Part shown: piece by piece, positions 1-10,355 of the stretch
Position numbering within the stretch: the first letter of the stretch is position 1
Layout: each line of letters starts with the position of its first letter
NCBI RefSeq assembly: GCF_030811685.1
Contig: NZ_JAUSRF010000013.1
Location: 100,674 to 164,673 of the forward strand
DNA: 64,000 bases
DNA from: Neorhizobium huautlense
GTDB taxonomy: Bacteria > Pseudomonadota > Alphaproteobacteria > Rhizobiales > Rhizobiaceae
Direction of reading: 5' to 3'
Notes under the pieces: generated by a model
Seen by the model: only the letters and a program-made list of their open reading frames with translations
What the model was told of the DNA's origin: nothing
Database searches by the model: none
Made by a program: the position numbers and the translations under genes

Positions 1-1023
1 GGCCGGCGTCTTTTCGAGACCATCGCGCGAACCGCTGTTTCCGCCACGCACGCTGCGCACGAAATCCGCAAACAGCAGAGACACGCCGTGCCAGACGCCG
101 AGAATGGAGGAAATGGTCGTAGCAAAGAACCCGACCAGGAAGGTCTTGGCGACAAACGGGCCAAAGCGGTCTTCCAGAACCTTGTCGAGATCGAGCAGGC
201 CGCGATCACCGGTCGAAAGGGCGATCTGGGCGGTATAAAGCAGTTCTGCACCGACGATCAGCATGGCGACGACAAAGATGCCGGTCATGATATAGGCGAC
301 GCGGTTGTCGAGGCGCATGACACCCATCCAGGCAGGCGTGCGCCAGCCCTTGGCATTCACCCAGTAACCGTAGGAGGCCATGGTGATGGTGCCGCCGACG
401 CCGCCGATCAAGCCGAGCGTATAGATAGCGGAGCCTTCCGGGATAGTCGGGACGAGACCGGTCAGTGCGGCACCGACATCCGGCACGACGAGAATGGCGA
501 TGCCCACGACGATGATGAACATGATGGCGATAAAGAGCTTCATCACGTTCTCGAAGACTTCATAACGGTTGAACGCCACGAAGGCCGCGCAGACGAGGCC
601 GGACATCATTGCCCAGGCCCAGAGCGGCAGGAAGGGGAAGAGTGCGGCGAGCGGCAGCGCCGTCGCGCTCATGGCAGTGGCGCCATACACGAAACCCCAG
701 ATCATGATGTAGATGCCAAAATACCAGCTCGTCCATTTGCCGAGAGACTTCCAGCCATCCAGCATGGTGGAGCCTGTGGCGAGGTGATAACGGGCAGAAC
801 CTTCCGCGAGCGCGATCTTGACGATGCAGCCGATGACGGCGGCCCATAACAGCGCGTAACCGAAACGCGACCCGGCAATCAGCGTGGCGACGAGATCGCC
901 GGCTCCAACGCCGGTGACGGCAACCACGATACCAGGGCCGATGAGTTTCCAACGTCCCGTCTTCGGCGGATCGCCGGCATCCGGGAAACCGCGTTCGTCA
1001 AATTGCGCGCCATTATCGGCCAT
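1..1023 (-). CDS. Nramp-family (NRAMP-related) divalent metal transporter, C-terminus outside window
   Basis: The frame is open from ATG 1023 to the window edge (341 codons), so the stop lies outside. It is an inner-membrane protein with repeated hydrophobic segments. The first helix (KLIGPGIVVAVTGVGAGD, then IAGSRFGYALLW) aligns by eye with helix 1 of MntH-type Nramp proteins. Canonical Nramps carry DPGN in helix 1 and a Met-Pro-His in helix 6 for Mn/Fe binding; here the equivalent stretches read GAGD and TMASYGYW, so the usual metal ligands are missing. That places it with divergent NRAMP-related proteins, some of which move other ions such as magnesium; the substrate is inferred and unknown. 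GGAGGT at 1028-1033 lies four bases before the ATG. It is divergent from the aldo/keto reductase gene. Confidence 0.8.
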   Translation of the reverse strand, partial: MADNGAQFDERGFPDAGDPPKTGRWKLIGPGIVVAVTGVGAGDLVATLIAGSRFGYALLWAAVIGCIVKIALAEGSARYHLATGSTMLDGWKSLGKWTSWYFGIYIMIWGFVYGATAMSATALPLAALFPFLPLWAWAMMSGLVCAAFVAFNRYEVFENVMKLFIAIMFIIVVGIAILVVPDVGAALTGLVPTIPEGSAIYTLGLIGGVGGTITMASYGYWVNAKGWRTPAWMGVMRLDNRVAYIMTGIFVVAMLIVGAELLYTAQIALSTGDRGLLDLDKVLEDRFGPFVAKTFLVGFFATTISSILGVWHGVSLLFADFVRSVRGGNSGSRDGLEKTPA

Positions 1024-1228
1024 GCATACCTCCGCAAATTTATTCTACACACGCTCGGTTTTCAAAGCTGAAGCGCGCCACTTCCGGATGAACTAGAACT
1101 TTTTCTGCGTTTTCGACCCCGAGGACATAAAGTTTTCGCGATACTGCCGCGAAACGGCTGTATTCCACCCTTGCGTGAGCGCAAATCCCGCTTAAGGTCG
1201 GGCTCTTCAAAGACGGGACGATTTTTCC

Positions 1229-2272
1229 ATGAAATTCAACAGACTCGGCCGGACGGACATTTCCGTTTCGGAAATCTGCCTCGGCACCATGACCTGGGGC
1301 ACGCAGAACACGGAAGCCGAAGCCCATGCGCAGATGGATTATGCCGTCGAACTGGGCGTCAACTTTTTCGACACGGCCGAACTTTACCCGACCACGCCGG
1401 CCGGTCCGGAAACCTATGGCCGTACCGAAGAACATATCGGCACCTGGCTGAAAAAGACCGGCAGCCGCGAAAAAATCGTACTCGCCACCAAGATTGCCGG
1501 CGGTGGTCGCCCGCATATCCGTGATGGCCGCCCGATCGAGGCCGCCACCATCCGCGATGCGGTCGATGCCAGCCTGAAGCGCCTGCAGACCGATTACATC
1601 GACCTCTACCAGATCCACTGGCCGAACCGCCCGCACTACCATTTTCGCGGGAGCTGGGATTTCGATGCTTTCGAGCAGGATCGCGAAAAATCGGTATCCG
1701 GCATCGCGGAAAAGCTGGAAACCCTCGATGAACTGGTGAAGGCCGGAAAAATCCGCACGATCGGCCTTTCCAACGAAACCGCCTGGGGCACGATGCAATA
1801 TCTGCGTCAGGCCGAGGAAAAAGGCTTTCCGCGCGTCGTTTCGATCCAGAATGAATATAATCTGCTCTATCGCGCCTTCGACCTCGACATGGCGGAAGTC
1901 TCGCATCACGGCGATGTCGGCCTGCTCGCCTATTCGCCGCTCGCTGCAGGCCTGCTGACCGGCAAATATCTGGGCGGCACGCGTCCGGCCGGTTCACGCG
2001 GCACGATCAACATGGATCTCGGCGGCCGTCTGCAGCCGCATCAGGAACCGGCGGTGGCCGCCTATGTCGAACTTGCGAAAAAATATGGGCTCGATCCGGC
2101 CCAACTGGCGATCGCATTTTGCCTCGCACGCCCGTTCATGGCCTCGGTCATCATCGGCGCCACCGGCCTGGAACAGTTGAAGGCCGATATCGGTGCAGCC
2201 AACATCACGCTGTCGGATGACGTCCTTGCCGATATCGCCAAGGTTCACAGACAATATCCGGCGCCGATCTGA
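1229..2272 (+). CDS. tas: NADP(H)-dependent aldo/keto reductase, Tas-like
   Basis: A 347-residue cytoplasmic TIM-barrel oxidoreductase, collinear over nearly its whole length with E. coli Tas (346 aa). The opening MKFNRLGRTDISVSEICLG, the block AHAQMDYAVELGVNFFDTAE and the late ATKYGLDPAQLA-like region match that subfamily. The AKR tetrad is visible: Asp and Tyr in FFDTAELYP, Lys in LATKIAG and His in YQIHWPNRP. A C-terminal cofactor-binding region (IIGATGLEQL) is present. The physiological substrate is unknown; carbonyl reduction is the family function. It appears monocistronic: a divergent gene lies upstream and a strong terminator follows. Confidence 0.9.
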   Translation: MKFNRLGRTDISVSEICLGTMTWGTQNTEAEAHAQMDYAVELGVNFFDTAELYPTTPAGPETYGRTEEHIGTWLKKTGSREKIVLATKIAGGGRPHIRDGRPIEAATIRDAVDASLKRLQTDYIDLYQIHWPNRPHYHFRGSWDFDAFEQDREKSVSGIAEKLETLDELVKAGKIRTIGLSNETAWGTMQYLRQAEEKGFPRVVSIQNEYNLLYRAFDLDMAEVSHHGDVGLLAYSPLAAGLLTGKYLGGTRPAGSRGTINMDLGGRLQPHQEPAVAAYVELAKKYGLDPAQLAIAFCLARPFMASVIIGATGLEQLKADIGAANITLSDDVLADIAKVHRQYPAPI

Positions 2273-2297
2273 GGCACGGCATACACTTCTATTATTG

Positions 2298-2331
2298 GCG
2301 GCACGCAGGCGACTGCGTGTCGCTTTTGTTT
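2298..2331 (+). terminator. Rho-independent terminator of the aldo/keto reductase gene
   Basis: An 11-bp GC-rich stem (GCGGCACGCAG with CTGCGTGTCGC, one G-U pair) closes a GCGA tetraloop and is followed by TTTTGTTT. It starts 26 bp after the stop codon. Confidence 0.85.
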
Positions 2332-2648
2332 CTGGATTTGGCCAATCCAGGTGAAGATGATTCGCGGCCAGATCGCGCCCAACGCAATTAAGGCATTGCT
2401 AATTTCGCTTGCCCCCTGTGGAAGACGCCCCGATTCCGTACCGGGACGAAGCAGGTTCGTGACTTTCGAAATACGCGGTAAGCTCTTGTTAACGAAGGTC
2501 GCTGCGGTTTTGTGCGCCGCACTTTCCGCTCGCCGAGGTCAGCGCTAGCTTTCCGTCAATCAGTTACAAACCTGTTGCCGGAGAGCGCATCCCCTTGCGT
2601 CCAATATCTTGTGTTCGATCGGCAGCCCGAACCGCGGAAGAGAAAACC
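2332..2648. other. Gene-free stretch upstream of the small paralogue
   Basis: About 317 bp with no convincing coding potential. A 65-codon frame opening at 2351 has no ribosome-binding site and an arginine-rich composition typical of chance frames. The region presumably holds the promoter of the next gene, but I see no clear -35/-10 pair. Confidence 0.5.
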
Positions 2649-3029
2649 ATGACGATCAACGCCATCAGCTCCCTCCAGCGCTCCCTTTACACCGGCAACG
2701 ATGCCGCGCTGCTCGTCACCCCCGCAATGGGTTCTTCGGCCACGACCATGCCCAGCCAGCCGCTGATTCCAGAAAGCGAGCTGGAGACCGGTTTTCAGAA
2801 CGATACCGGCAATCCCGGCCAGCCGAGACTTGCAAAGATCGTGGAAATTCTCGACCTGATGCGGCCATTGCAGAAGAACTCGACCGGAGATGTGACGCAG
2901 AACCCGTCTCACGATGACAGCGTGCGGGCTGTTTCCGCCTTTCTCGACGGCCTTGAGGAGGATGCGATTTTCTCGACGCCCGCTGCTCCCCGCCAAACTG
3001 ACCTGCAGGATCTCTACCGTCAGTTCTAA
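2649..3029 (+). CDS. Hypothetical protein sharing an N-terminal module with the adjacent RTX protein
   Basis: 126 residues of unknown function. I start at ATG 2649 because the encoded MTINAISSLQ resembles the start of the next gene ([11 protein letters not shown]) and because a purine-rich GGAAGAGAAAA lies just upstream; a longer in-frame start at 2595 adds residues with no similarity. A second shared block is LAKIVEILDL here versus [10 protein letters not shown] in the neighbour. There is no signal peptide, no membrane segment and no RTX repeat. It looks like a stand-alone version of the N-terminal region of the RTX protein, probably arising by duplication. Function is unknown. Confidence 0.6.
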   Translation: MTINAISSLQRSLYTGNDAALLVTPAMGSSATTMPSQPLIPESELETGFQNDTGNPGQPRLAKIVEILDLMRPLQKNSTGDVTQNPSHDDSVRAVSAFLDGLEEDAIFSTPAAPRQTDLQDLYRQF

Positions 3030-3194
3030 GGATCGTTTCGGGCGGTTCACACCTCGTTTACCGATTCCGAAGGCCGCGATGGCTCGACGGCCCATGCAAG
3101 CATAGGATGCGAATAACAGGTCCGGCATGACGGTGGACCCGGCCTCGCCGCAGGCGCAATGACGCCGCCTGCGCCAATCTCGCCCGGATGAAGC

Positions 3195-4082
3195 ATGGTC
3201 AGCATCAACGCATTCTACCGCAGCTCCAATGCCGGGCAGTATGCCAGCCAGCTGTTCGGCAACAACCGCCCGTCATCTGCGCCATCCACCTGGAGCAACA
3301 CCTCCTCCAGCACCTATGTTCCGGGTGAAAGCGCCGCGGAAAAGGCGATTTCCCGCATCGTCGAGATACTGACACTGGGCAATGCCGATAGCGATGATCA
3401 GGCCAGCGTCTCCGAGAGCTTTGGTTACATTACCCATGCACGTGGCACCGAAGGCGACGACACGCTGACATTTGCCGGCCGCAGCGTCTCCAATGTGGAG
3501 GCTGGAGCGGGCAATGACAGCATCATCGCCAAGACAACCACTGCGTCTTCGATCGACGGTGGTGATGGCGATGACCAGCTCAAGCTGGCGGCCCGCTTTA
3601 TAAACGACATTACCGGCGGCACGGGTGACGACACGATAGAGATTTCCGCCAAGACGGTCCTGGCCGTCGATGGTGGCGGCGGCAATGACACGCTGAAGGT
3701 CGCGGCCGATACCGTGCTTGGCCTGACCGGCGGCGACGGAGACGACAAGATCCATGTCGAAAGCAAGCGCCTCTCCGTCTCGGGCGGCACCGGCAACGAC
3801 ACCGTGACCTTCAACATCAGGCGCGGCGGCTCCGCCGAATACCTGTTCGCACGGGGAGACGGCACGGATACGATCGCCAGCAACGGCGCGTTGACCATCG
3901 TGCTGACCGGCTACACGCCCGCCGAACTTTCCGTCATGACCAGCAACAACAGGATGGTCGTCACGTTTGAGGGATCGCAGGACAAGCTTACGCTCGACTT
4001 CACGGACGGAGCGCTTGAGGCCGGCCAACCGAAATTCGGCTTCTCCACGGAGAATGGCGCACTGAGCCTCTGGATCCGGTAA
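3195..4082 (+). CDS. RTX (haemolysin-type calcium-binding repeat) protein
   Basis: 295 residues. Residues 1-80 form a Ser/Asn-rich N-terminal region with the block [10 protein letters not shown] shared with the preceding gene. From about residue 82 to 205 come glycine/aspartate nonapeptide-like repeats: [47 protein letters not shown] and GGTGNDTV, the pattern that binds calcium in a beta-roll. Spacing between repeats is 18-20 residues rather than a strict 9, so each glycine loop alternates with a longer strand. There is no N-terminal signal peptide, which fits C-terminally signalled type I export, but no ABC/HlyD/TolC genes are nearby. Substrate and role are unknown; secreted or surface adhesion is an inference. 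Confidence 0.75.
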   Translation: MVSINAFYRSSNAGQYASQLFGNNRPSSAPSTWSNTSSSTYVPGESAAEKAISRIVEILTLGNADSDDQASVSESFGYITHARGTEGDDTLTFAGRSVSNVEAGAGNDSIIAKTTTASSIDGGDGDDQLKLAARFINDITGGTGDDTIEISAKTVLAVDGGGGNDTLKVAADTVLGLTGGDGDDKIHVESKRLSVSGGTGNDTVTFNIRRGGSAEYLFARGDGTDTIASNGALTIVLTGYTPAELSVMTSNNRMVVTFEGSQDKLTLDFTDGALEAGQPKFGFSTENGALSLWIR

Positions 4083-4128
4083 GACCCATAATCCCACCGG
4101 TGTCACACACAGCTTTTGCGTGTCGCCT

Positions 4129-4157
4129 CTTGCCATCCGGCCAAAAATCCGTATAAG
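4129..4157 (+). promoter_or_regulatory. Probable promoter of the rpsF operon
   Basis: CTTGCC and TATAAG are separated by 17 bp, matching the alphaproteobacterial housekeeping consensus (CTTGAC-N17-CTATAT). It lies 224 bp upstream of the rpsF start codon, leaving a long leader. Confidence 0.6.
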
Positions 4158-4380
4158 CCGCCGTGTTCGACACATCCGGTCTTCTGGCTGGTGGCTGTAC
4201 GGAGGGCGGGTTCCGCATCAGGAACCGCAGGGGCCGCAGGGTCCAAGCCTCCCGTGTCTCCGCTCTCGACCGTCTCGAAACAACAACTTTTCTTGCCGGC
4301 GTTTTCGCCTTCAGGAGCTGTCGTTGAGGCTTAGCCGCCGAGGTCCGGGTGAAAACAAACGCAAGAAAAGGCAAAGTTAC
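4158..4380 (+). promoter_or_regulatory. Structured 5' leader of rpsF-rpsR
   Basis: The 223-nt untranslated leader has nested pairing: GGAGGG (4201-4206) can pair with CCTCCC (4248-4253), enclosing a hairpin GCGGGTTCC / GGAACCGC (4206-4228) with loop GCATCA. In several bacteria the S6:S18 complex binds its own mRNA leader to repress the operon; whether this leader does so is an inference from position and structure only. Confidence 0.35.
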
Positions 4381-4824
4381 ATGGCTCTTTACGAACACGT
4401 ATTCCTTGCCCGACAGGATATGTCCGCACAGCAGGTCGACGCCCTCGTAGAACAGTACAAGGGTGTCCTCGAAGCTAACGGCGGCAAGGTCGGGCGCGTA
4501 GAAAACTGGGGCTTGAAGTCCCTGACCTACCGCATGAAGAAGAACCGCAAGGCTCACTACGCCCTGATGGACATCGATGCTCCGGCTGCTGCCGTGCACG
4601 AAATGGAACGTCAGATGCGCATCAACGAAGACGTTCTTCGCTACATGACGATCGCCGTCGAGAAGCACGAAGAAGGTGCGTCTGCCATGATGCAGAAGCG
4701 CGACCGTGACGACCGTCCGCGTCGTGACGGCGACGACCGTGGCCCGCGCCGCGAGTTCGGTGACCGCCCGCCGCGTCGTGACGGCGACTTCCAGCGCGCG
4801 CCGCGTCCGGCTCGCGAAGCTTAA
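4381..4824 (+). CDS. rpsF: Small ribosomal subunit protein S6
   Basis: 147 residues. The first about 95 residues are the S6 fold ([15 protein letters not shown], then [19 protein letters not shown] and [14 protein letters not shown]), which binds 16S rRNA with S18 on the platform of the 30S subunit. The C-terminal about 45 residues are an Arg/Asp-rich tail with repeats of the type RRDGD and GDRPPRR, longer than the E. coli tail and likely disordered. ATG 4381 is chosen because it gives the conserved S6 N-terminus; the same frame is open upstream through the leader but is not S6-like. rpsR follows after 23 bp. Confidence 0.97.
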   Translation: MALYEHVFLARQDMSAQQVDALVEQYKGVLEANGGKVGRVENWGLKSLTYRMKKNRKAHYALMDIDAPAAAVHEMERQMRINEDVLRYMTIAVEKHEEGASAMMQKRDRDDRPRRDGDDRGPRREFGDRPPRRDGDFQRAPRPAREA

Positions 4825-4847
4825 TCGGCTAGAAGGGATCAAACACA

Positions 4848-5090
4848 ATGGCTGAATCTTCTCCGGCTCGCCGCCCGTTCCATCGTCGTCGCAAGACCTG
4901 CCCGTTCTCGGGTGCAAACGCGCCGAAGATCGACTACAAGGACGTTCGTCTGCTGCAGCGCTACATTTCTGAGCGCGGCAAGATCGTTCCTTCGCGTATC
5001 ACCGCAGTTTCCCAGAAGAAGCAGCGCGAACTGGCTCAGGCCATCAAGCGCGCCCGTTTCCTCGGCCTGCTGCCGTACGTCGTAGCTTAA
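4848..5090 (+). CDS. rpsR: Small ribosomal subunit protein S18
   Basis: 80 residues. The basic N-terminus ([15 protein letters not shown]) and the core [19 protein letters not shown], then [20 protein letters not shown] and [11 protein letters not shown], are classic S18. It partners S6 in the 30S subunit. AGAAGGGA at 4831-4838 precedes the ATG. It is co-transcribed with rpsF and followed by a terminator. Confidence 0.98.
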   Translation: MAESSPARRPFHRRRKTCPFSGANAPKIDYKDVRLLQRYISERGKIVPSRITAVSQKKQRELAQAIKRARFLGLLPYVVA

Positions 5091-5099
5091 TGATTGTTG

Positions 5100-5132
5100 G
5101 ACCCGCTGATTAAGTTTCAGCGGGTCTAATTT
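5100..5132 (+). terminator. Terminator after rpsR
   Basis: A perfect 10-bp stem GACCCGCTGA / TCAGCGGGTC with a 7-nt loop begins 10 bp after the rpsR stop. It is followed by TAATTT, a weak T tract, so read-through into the next gene is possible. Confidence 0.65.
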
Positions 5133-5250
5133 CCCTCCCGCGTTGGGCGCGGATCGGACCGAACTGCCGGCCCACAAGGCCAAAACCCATGTTGGGGATT
5201 TCAGGCATTCCGCCCTCCCCTAACTGCTCGACACGCAGGACAGCGAAACC

Positions 5251-6261
5251 GTGAACGCACAGATAAAGACAGTATTGCCGACCGGCATCATCGCCGGCAT
5301 TGCCGCGACCATGCTGGTGCTGGGCGCGTCTACGCAGTCGTTCCTGTCGACCATTCTCTTCGCATCCTCCGCACTTCCCATTCTGATTGCCGGTCTCGGC
5401 TGGGGCAATCGCGCCGCCATCATCGCCGTCCTCTCGTCCGCAGTGCTCGGCGCCATCATGGTCTCGCCGACCTTTGCGTTGATGATCGGCGTCTTCACGC
5501 TGATCCCGGCCGGCTGGCTGTCGCATCTTGCAAACCTGGCGCGCCCGGCTTCCGAACTCGGTGGCCCCGACAACCTGATGGCCTGGTATCCGATCTCGGA
5601 TATCCTCATGCATCTGTGCGGCCTGGTGACAATAGCGCTGATCATTCTCGGCTTCATGATCGGTTATGGCCCGGAACTGACCAATTCCATCGTCGATGCC
5701 ATGAGCGCATCTCTGAGCGCCCCGAATTCCGAATTCGCCGGTGATCCGCAGGCGCTGGCGCAGATCCAGCAGAGCCTTGAGCAGACCAAGTCGATCATCG
5801 TGCTTCTGATGCCGGTGGTTCAGGGTGCAGCATGGGTGGCACTGCTGTTCGCCGCCTTCTATTTCGCGGTTCGCATCGTTTCCCGTTCCGGCCGCGCCGT
5901 GCGTCCGCGCGAAGACATGCCGTCGGCGCTGCGCATGAACCGCAATGCCATCTTCATCTTCCTCGCCGGCATCCTGATGATGTTTGCCGGTGGTGTGCCG
6001 GCCATGATCGGCGCCACCATCTGCGGCACATTCGGCGGCGGTTTCGTGATGTCCGGTTTCGCCGCGCTGCATTTCCGCAGCCTCGGCAAGGACTGGCGCA
6101 TTCCGGCGCTGACGCTCTGCTACCTCTCCACGATGATGATGCTTCCGGCCTTTGCCGTGCTCATTCTCGGGCTTTTCGATACCCGCCGCACGATTGCACT
6201 GACACCGGTGAAGGCTGCGGACGGCAAACAGACCAATACAGATATCAACGAACAGAACTGA
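5251..6261 (+). CDS. DUF2232 (YybS-like) multi-pass membrane protein
   Basis: 336 residues with about eight hydrophobic helices, spread over residues 8-105, 115-140, 185-212 and 230-310. It resembles DUF2232/YybS-type integral membrane proteins, which in alphaproteobacteria commonly sit between rpsR and rplI as here; biochemical function is unknown. The start is GTG 5251, which gives [12 protein letters not shown] and immediately precedes the first helix; AGGACAG lies 8-14 bases upstream. rplI begins 19 bp downstream, so the two are probably one transcript. The last 25 residues are hydrophilic. Confidence 0.85.
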   Translation: MNAQIKTVLPTGIIAGIAATMLVLGASTQSFLSTILFASSALPILIAGLGWGNRAAIIAVLSSAVLGAIMVSPTFALMIGVFTLIPAGWLSHLANLARPASELGGPDNLMAWYPISDILMHLCGLVTIALIILGFMIGYGPELTNSIVDAMSASLSAPNSEFAGDPQALAQIQQSLEQTKSIIVLLMPVVQGAAWVALLFAAFYFAVRIVSRSGRAVRPREDMPSALRMNRNAIFIFLAGILMMFAGGVPAMIGATICGTFGGGFVMSGFAALHFRSLGKDWRIPALTLCYLSTMMMLPAFAVLILGLFDTRRTIALTPVKAADGKQTNTDINEQN

Positions 6262-6280
6262 CACCCGAAAGGATAATACA

Positions 6281-6856
6281 ATGGACGTCATTCTTCTTGA
6301 ACGCATCGCCAAGCTCGGCCAGATGGGCGAGACCGTAAAGGTCAAGGACGGCTTTGCCCGTAACTACCTTCTGCCGCAGGGCAAGGCGCTGCGCGCCAAC
6401 GAAGCCAACAAGAAGCGCTTCGAAGCCGAACGCGCCACCCTTGAAGCCCGTAACCTTGAGCGCAAGGGCGAAGCCCAGACCGTTGCCGACGTTCTCGGCG
6501 GCAAGACCTTCCTCGTCGTCCGTTCGGCCGGCGAAACCGGTCAGCTCTACGGTTCTGTTGCTGCCCGCGACATCGTTGAGGTTCTGGCTGAAGAAGGCTT
6601 CAACATCGGCCGCAACCAGGTCGACCTGAACACCCCGATCAAGACCATCGGCCTGCACAGCGTCACGCTGCACCTGCATTCGGAAGTCGAAATCGAAATC
6701 CAGCTCAACGTTGCCCGTTCGGCTGAAGAAGCAGAACGTCAGGCCAAGGGCGAAAGCCTCACCTCGGCCGACGCCATCTACGGCGTTGACGAAGACGCCC
6801 TGCGTCCGGAAGATTTCTTCGATCCGGAAGCCGACCAGGACGGCGACGACGAATAA
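6281..6856 (+). CDS. rplI: Large ribosomal subunit protein L9
   Basis: 191 residues. The N-terminal domain ([30 protein letters not shown]) binds 23S rRNA near the L1 stalk; a long helix (residues 45-75) links it to the C-terminal domain ([27 protein letters not shown]). The C-terminal about 40 residues are an acidic extension ending DQDGDDE, common in rhizobia and absent from E. coli L9 (149 aa). GAAAGGA at 6267-6273 precedes the ATG. A strong terminator follows. Confidence 0.97.
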   Translation: MDVILLERIAKLGQMGETVKVKDGFARNYLLPQGKALRANEANKKRFEAERATLEARNLERKGEAQTVADVLGGKTFLVVRSAGETGQLYGSVAARDIVEVLAEEGFNIGRNQVDLNTPIKTIGLHSVTLHLHSEVEIEIQLNVARSAEEAERQAKGESLTSADAIYGVDEDALRPEDFFDPEADQDGDDE

Positions 6857-6886
6857 TATTTTTCTCGCAGATTTTTCTGCGGGTCG

Positions 6887-6915
6887 CGCCCGGGCTGCAA
6901 GGCCCGGGCGTTTTT
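6887..6915 (+). terminator. Terminator after rplI
   Basis: A perfect 9-bp stem CGCCCGGGC / GCCCGGGCG with a 6-nt loop is followed by TTTTTG. It closes the S6-S18-L9 block. Confidence 0.9.
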
Positions 6916-7196
6916 GTTTGTGCGGCCGCGCGACAATATGCATACGACCGACACCAAACCCGTTTCGACTCGACATCAGATGCGTTAGACTCCCCTAATG
7001 TGAAGCCGAGTCGCATCCGCCGCACAGTCAACCGGATTTGCCACTTCGTTGCGTTTTTTCTTGCGCCTGTGAACTGCTGTGGGAAATGCTTTTCTCGCCG
7101 GTCCGGCGTTCCAAGCCGCGGCGAATGCTTCTACAAGCAGACGATACCAAAAGACGCTGACGACCTGACCGCTTAAAAAGACGGATAAAAAGACCG
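6916..7196. other. Untranslated region upstream of dnaB
   Basis: 281 bp without a convincing gene. TAGACT near 6987-6992 could be a -10 element but its -35 partner is poor. The dnaB start has only a weak ribosome-binding site. Confidence 0.4.
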
Positions 7197-8693
<1,497 letters not shown>

Positions 8694-8700
8694 TTGATGG

Positions 8701-8730
8701 AAGGCCTGGATTTTGTCCGGGCCTTTCCTC
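8701..8730 (+). terminator. Terminator after dnaB
   Basis: A 10-bp stem AAGGCCTGGA / TCCGGGCCTT with one G-U pair and a TTTTG loop is followed by TCCTCTT. It starts 7 bp after the dnaB stop. Confidence 0.8.
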
Positions 8731-8831
8731 TTATCTCAACCCTGTACCATTATTATTCGAAGCGGCTTTTCTCGTCGCGACGAAGCCTATAGGGTCGCCG
8801 CACAACAGCCCCATCGCATGAGTGCCTCCCC

Positions 8832-10019
8832 ATGAACGAGATGATCGACCTTTCCGAAACCGAAGATTTCGACACTGGCACGGCTTACGACCCGTTCGAT
8901 GTGGCGCCGGTGCGGCTGACCGTCGATCTCGGGGCGCTCACGGACAATTGGCGCGACATGGCGCGCCGCTCTGGCAATGCCCGCACCGCCGCCGTCGTCA
9001 AGGCGGATGCCTATGGTCTCGGGTTAGAAGACTGTGGCACCGCGCTTTACGAGGCCGGCGCCCGCGACTTCTTCGTGGCCGTGCCGCAGGAAGGCGCGAC
9101 CTTGCGCACCTATGCGCCCGACGCCCGCATCTATGTCCTGTCCGGCATCTGGCCGGGCCAGGAAGACTTTTTCTTCGATCATGATCTGGTACCGGTTCTA
9201 GCATCGGAAGAGCAGCTTGCCTTCTGGATGTCTGTCATCGCCGATCGTGACGAACACCCTTGCGCGCTGCAGGTCGATACCGGCTTCAACCGCCTTGGCC
9301 TTCCACTCGAAGATGCGCTGGCGCTGGCCGACGACGTCTCGCGACCGGCAAGTTTTGCCCCGGTTCTGGTGATGTCTCACCTGCATAGCGGCGACAACCC
9401 GTCCTCGCCGCTCAGCCGCGTTCAGCTCGAAGCTTTCAAGAGGGTTGCGGAGGCTTTCGAAGGCATCGAGGCAAGCCTTTCCGCCTCAGCCGGCATCTTT
9501 CTAGGGCCGGAATACCATTTTGATCTCACCCGCCCCGGCATTGCCGTTTATGGCGGCGAGGCCGTCAACGGCATGCAGCCGCTGAAAACCGTTGCCAAGG
9601 CGGAAGCCCGCATCATCCAGATCCGCGAGGCAGCGGCCGGTTCCACCGTCAGTTATGGCGCTACCCACCAGCTGTCGCGCAACAGCCGGCTTGCCGTGGT
9701 GTCCGCCGGTTATGCCGATGGCTACCTGCGCTCGCTTTCCGGCTCCGGCGTGCCGCTGCGCGCCGGTGGCACACCGGGTGCCTTCGGTTTCGTCGGCAAT
9801 ACCCGCGTGCCGGTGCTTGGCCGCGTCACCATGGACATGGTGATCTTCGACATTACCGATGTGCCGGACGGTGATGTGCGCGTCGGCGATTATATCGAAC
9901 TGTTCGGCCCCAATGTGCCGCTCGACGAGGCCGCCCGCGCCGGCGGCACGATCGGTTACGAACTGCTGACCAGCCTCGGCCTGCGCCACGAGCGCCGTTA
10001 TATCGACGCCAATGACTGA
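8832..10019 (+). CDS. alr: Alanine racemase
   Basis: 395 residues. A PLP enzyme that converts L- to D-alanine for peptidoglycan. The PLP lysine lies in VVKADAYGLG (about residue 57) and the opposing catalytic tyrosine in TVSYGATH (about residue 275). Other family marks are LQVDTGFNRLG, the AGYADGY segment and a C-terminal beta domain containing GRVTMDM. The first about 25 residues are an acidic extension (ETEDFDTG) beyond the usual start. CTCCCC just before the ATG is not a good ribosome site, so translation may depend on other features. Single gene; a toxin-antitoxin pair follows. Confidence 0.95.
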   Translation: MNEMIDLSETEDFDTGTAYDPFDVAPVRLTVDLGALTDNWRDMARRSGNARTAAVVKADAYGLGLEDCGTALYEAGARDFFVAVPQEGATLRTYAPDARIYVLSGIWPGQEDFFFDHDLVPVLASEEQLAFWMSVIADRDEHPCALQVDTGFNRLGLPLEDALALADDVSRPASFAPVLVMSHLHSGDNPSSPLSRVQLEAFKRVAEAFEGIEASLSASAGIFLGPEYHFDLTRPGIAVYGGEAVNGMQPLKTVAKAEARIIQIREAAAGSTVSYGATHQLSRNSRLAVVSAGYADGYLRSLSGSGVPLRAGGTPGAFGFVGNTRVPVLGRVTMDMVIFDITDVPDGDVRVGDYIELFGPNVPLDEAARAGGTIGYELLTSLGLRHERRYIDAND

Positions 10020-10048
10020 TCTCTTTTATTCCTTCTTTTGACGTCGCT

Positions 10049-10077
10049 CTTGGAAGCCGATAAGGACCGTGCTAGAA
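10049..10077 (+). promoter_or_regulatory. Candidate promoter of toxin-antitoxin module 1
   Basis: CTTGGA and CTAGAA are separated by 17 bp and end 20 bp before the antitoxin start. An overlapping alternative, TTGACG-N17-TAAGGA, begins at 10039. Confidence 0.4.
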
Positions 10078-10097
10078 GAGAACAAAAGGAGATCGAA

Positions 10098-10355
10098 ATG
10101 ACCGAGATCCATCTCAGTGACAAGCAAAAGGCGTTCATCGAAGAGCAGGTGAATTCCGGAGCTTACAAAAGCGCAGAAGACGTCATAGCGGACAGTCTGT
10201 CCCGCCTTGGGAGCGAGAACGAAGAATTGCGGGCGATGATCGCGGAAGCGGACGCGCAATTGGCGCGGGATGAATTTGTCACCTACGCCAATGCCGATGC
10301 CCATGCCGATGCCATCATCGAGCGGGGGATGCGGTTATTAGACCGAAAGAGCTGA
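10098..10355 (+). CDS. ParD-like type II antitoxin (module 1)
   Basis: 85 residues. ATG 10098 is chosen because AAAAGGAG sits 6-13 bases upstream; an in-frame start at 10038 lacks one. The N-terminal half (MTEIHLSDKQKAFIEEQV, then SGAYKSAEDVIADSLSRL) matches the ribbon-helix-helix ParD/CopG pattern used for DNA binding and autorepression. The C-terminal half (from about residue 45, rich in Asp/Ala with the run ANADAHADA) would wrap the toxin. The downstream toxin frame overlaps its end. It sits between alr and radA, an unusual place for a mobile addiction cassette. Confidence 0.8.
   Translation: MTEIHLSDKQKAFIEEQVNSGAYKSAEDVIADSLSRLGSENEELRAMIAEADAQLARDEFVTYANADAHADAIIERGMRLLDRKS

Noticed and set aside
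2351..2548. Possible 65-codon gene downstream of the aldo/keto reductase
   Set aside because: No ribosome site, no similarity and atypical composition.
3273..4175. 300-codon frame antisense to the RTX gene
   Set aside because: Repeats on the plus strand give a clear RTX pattern; the minus frame reflects that repetition.
10038..10097. Upstream start for the module-1 antitoxin
   Set aside because: It lies across the predicted promoter and lacks a ribosome site; ATG 10098 has a strong one.
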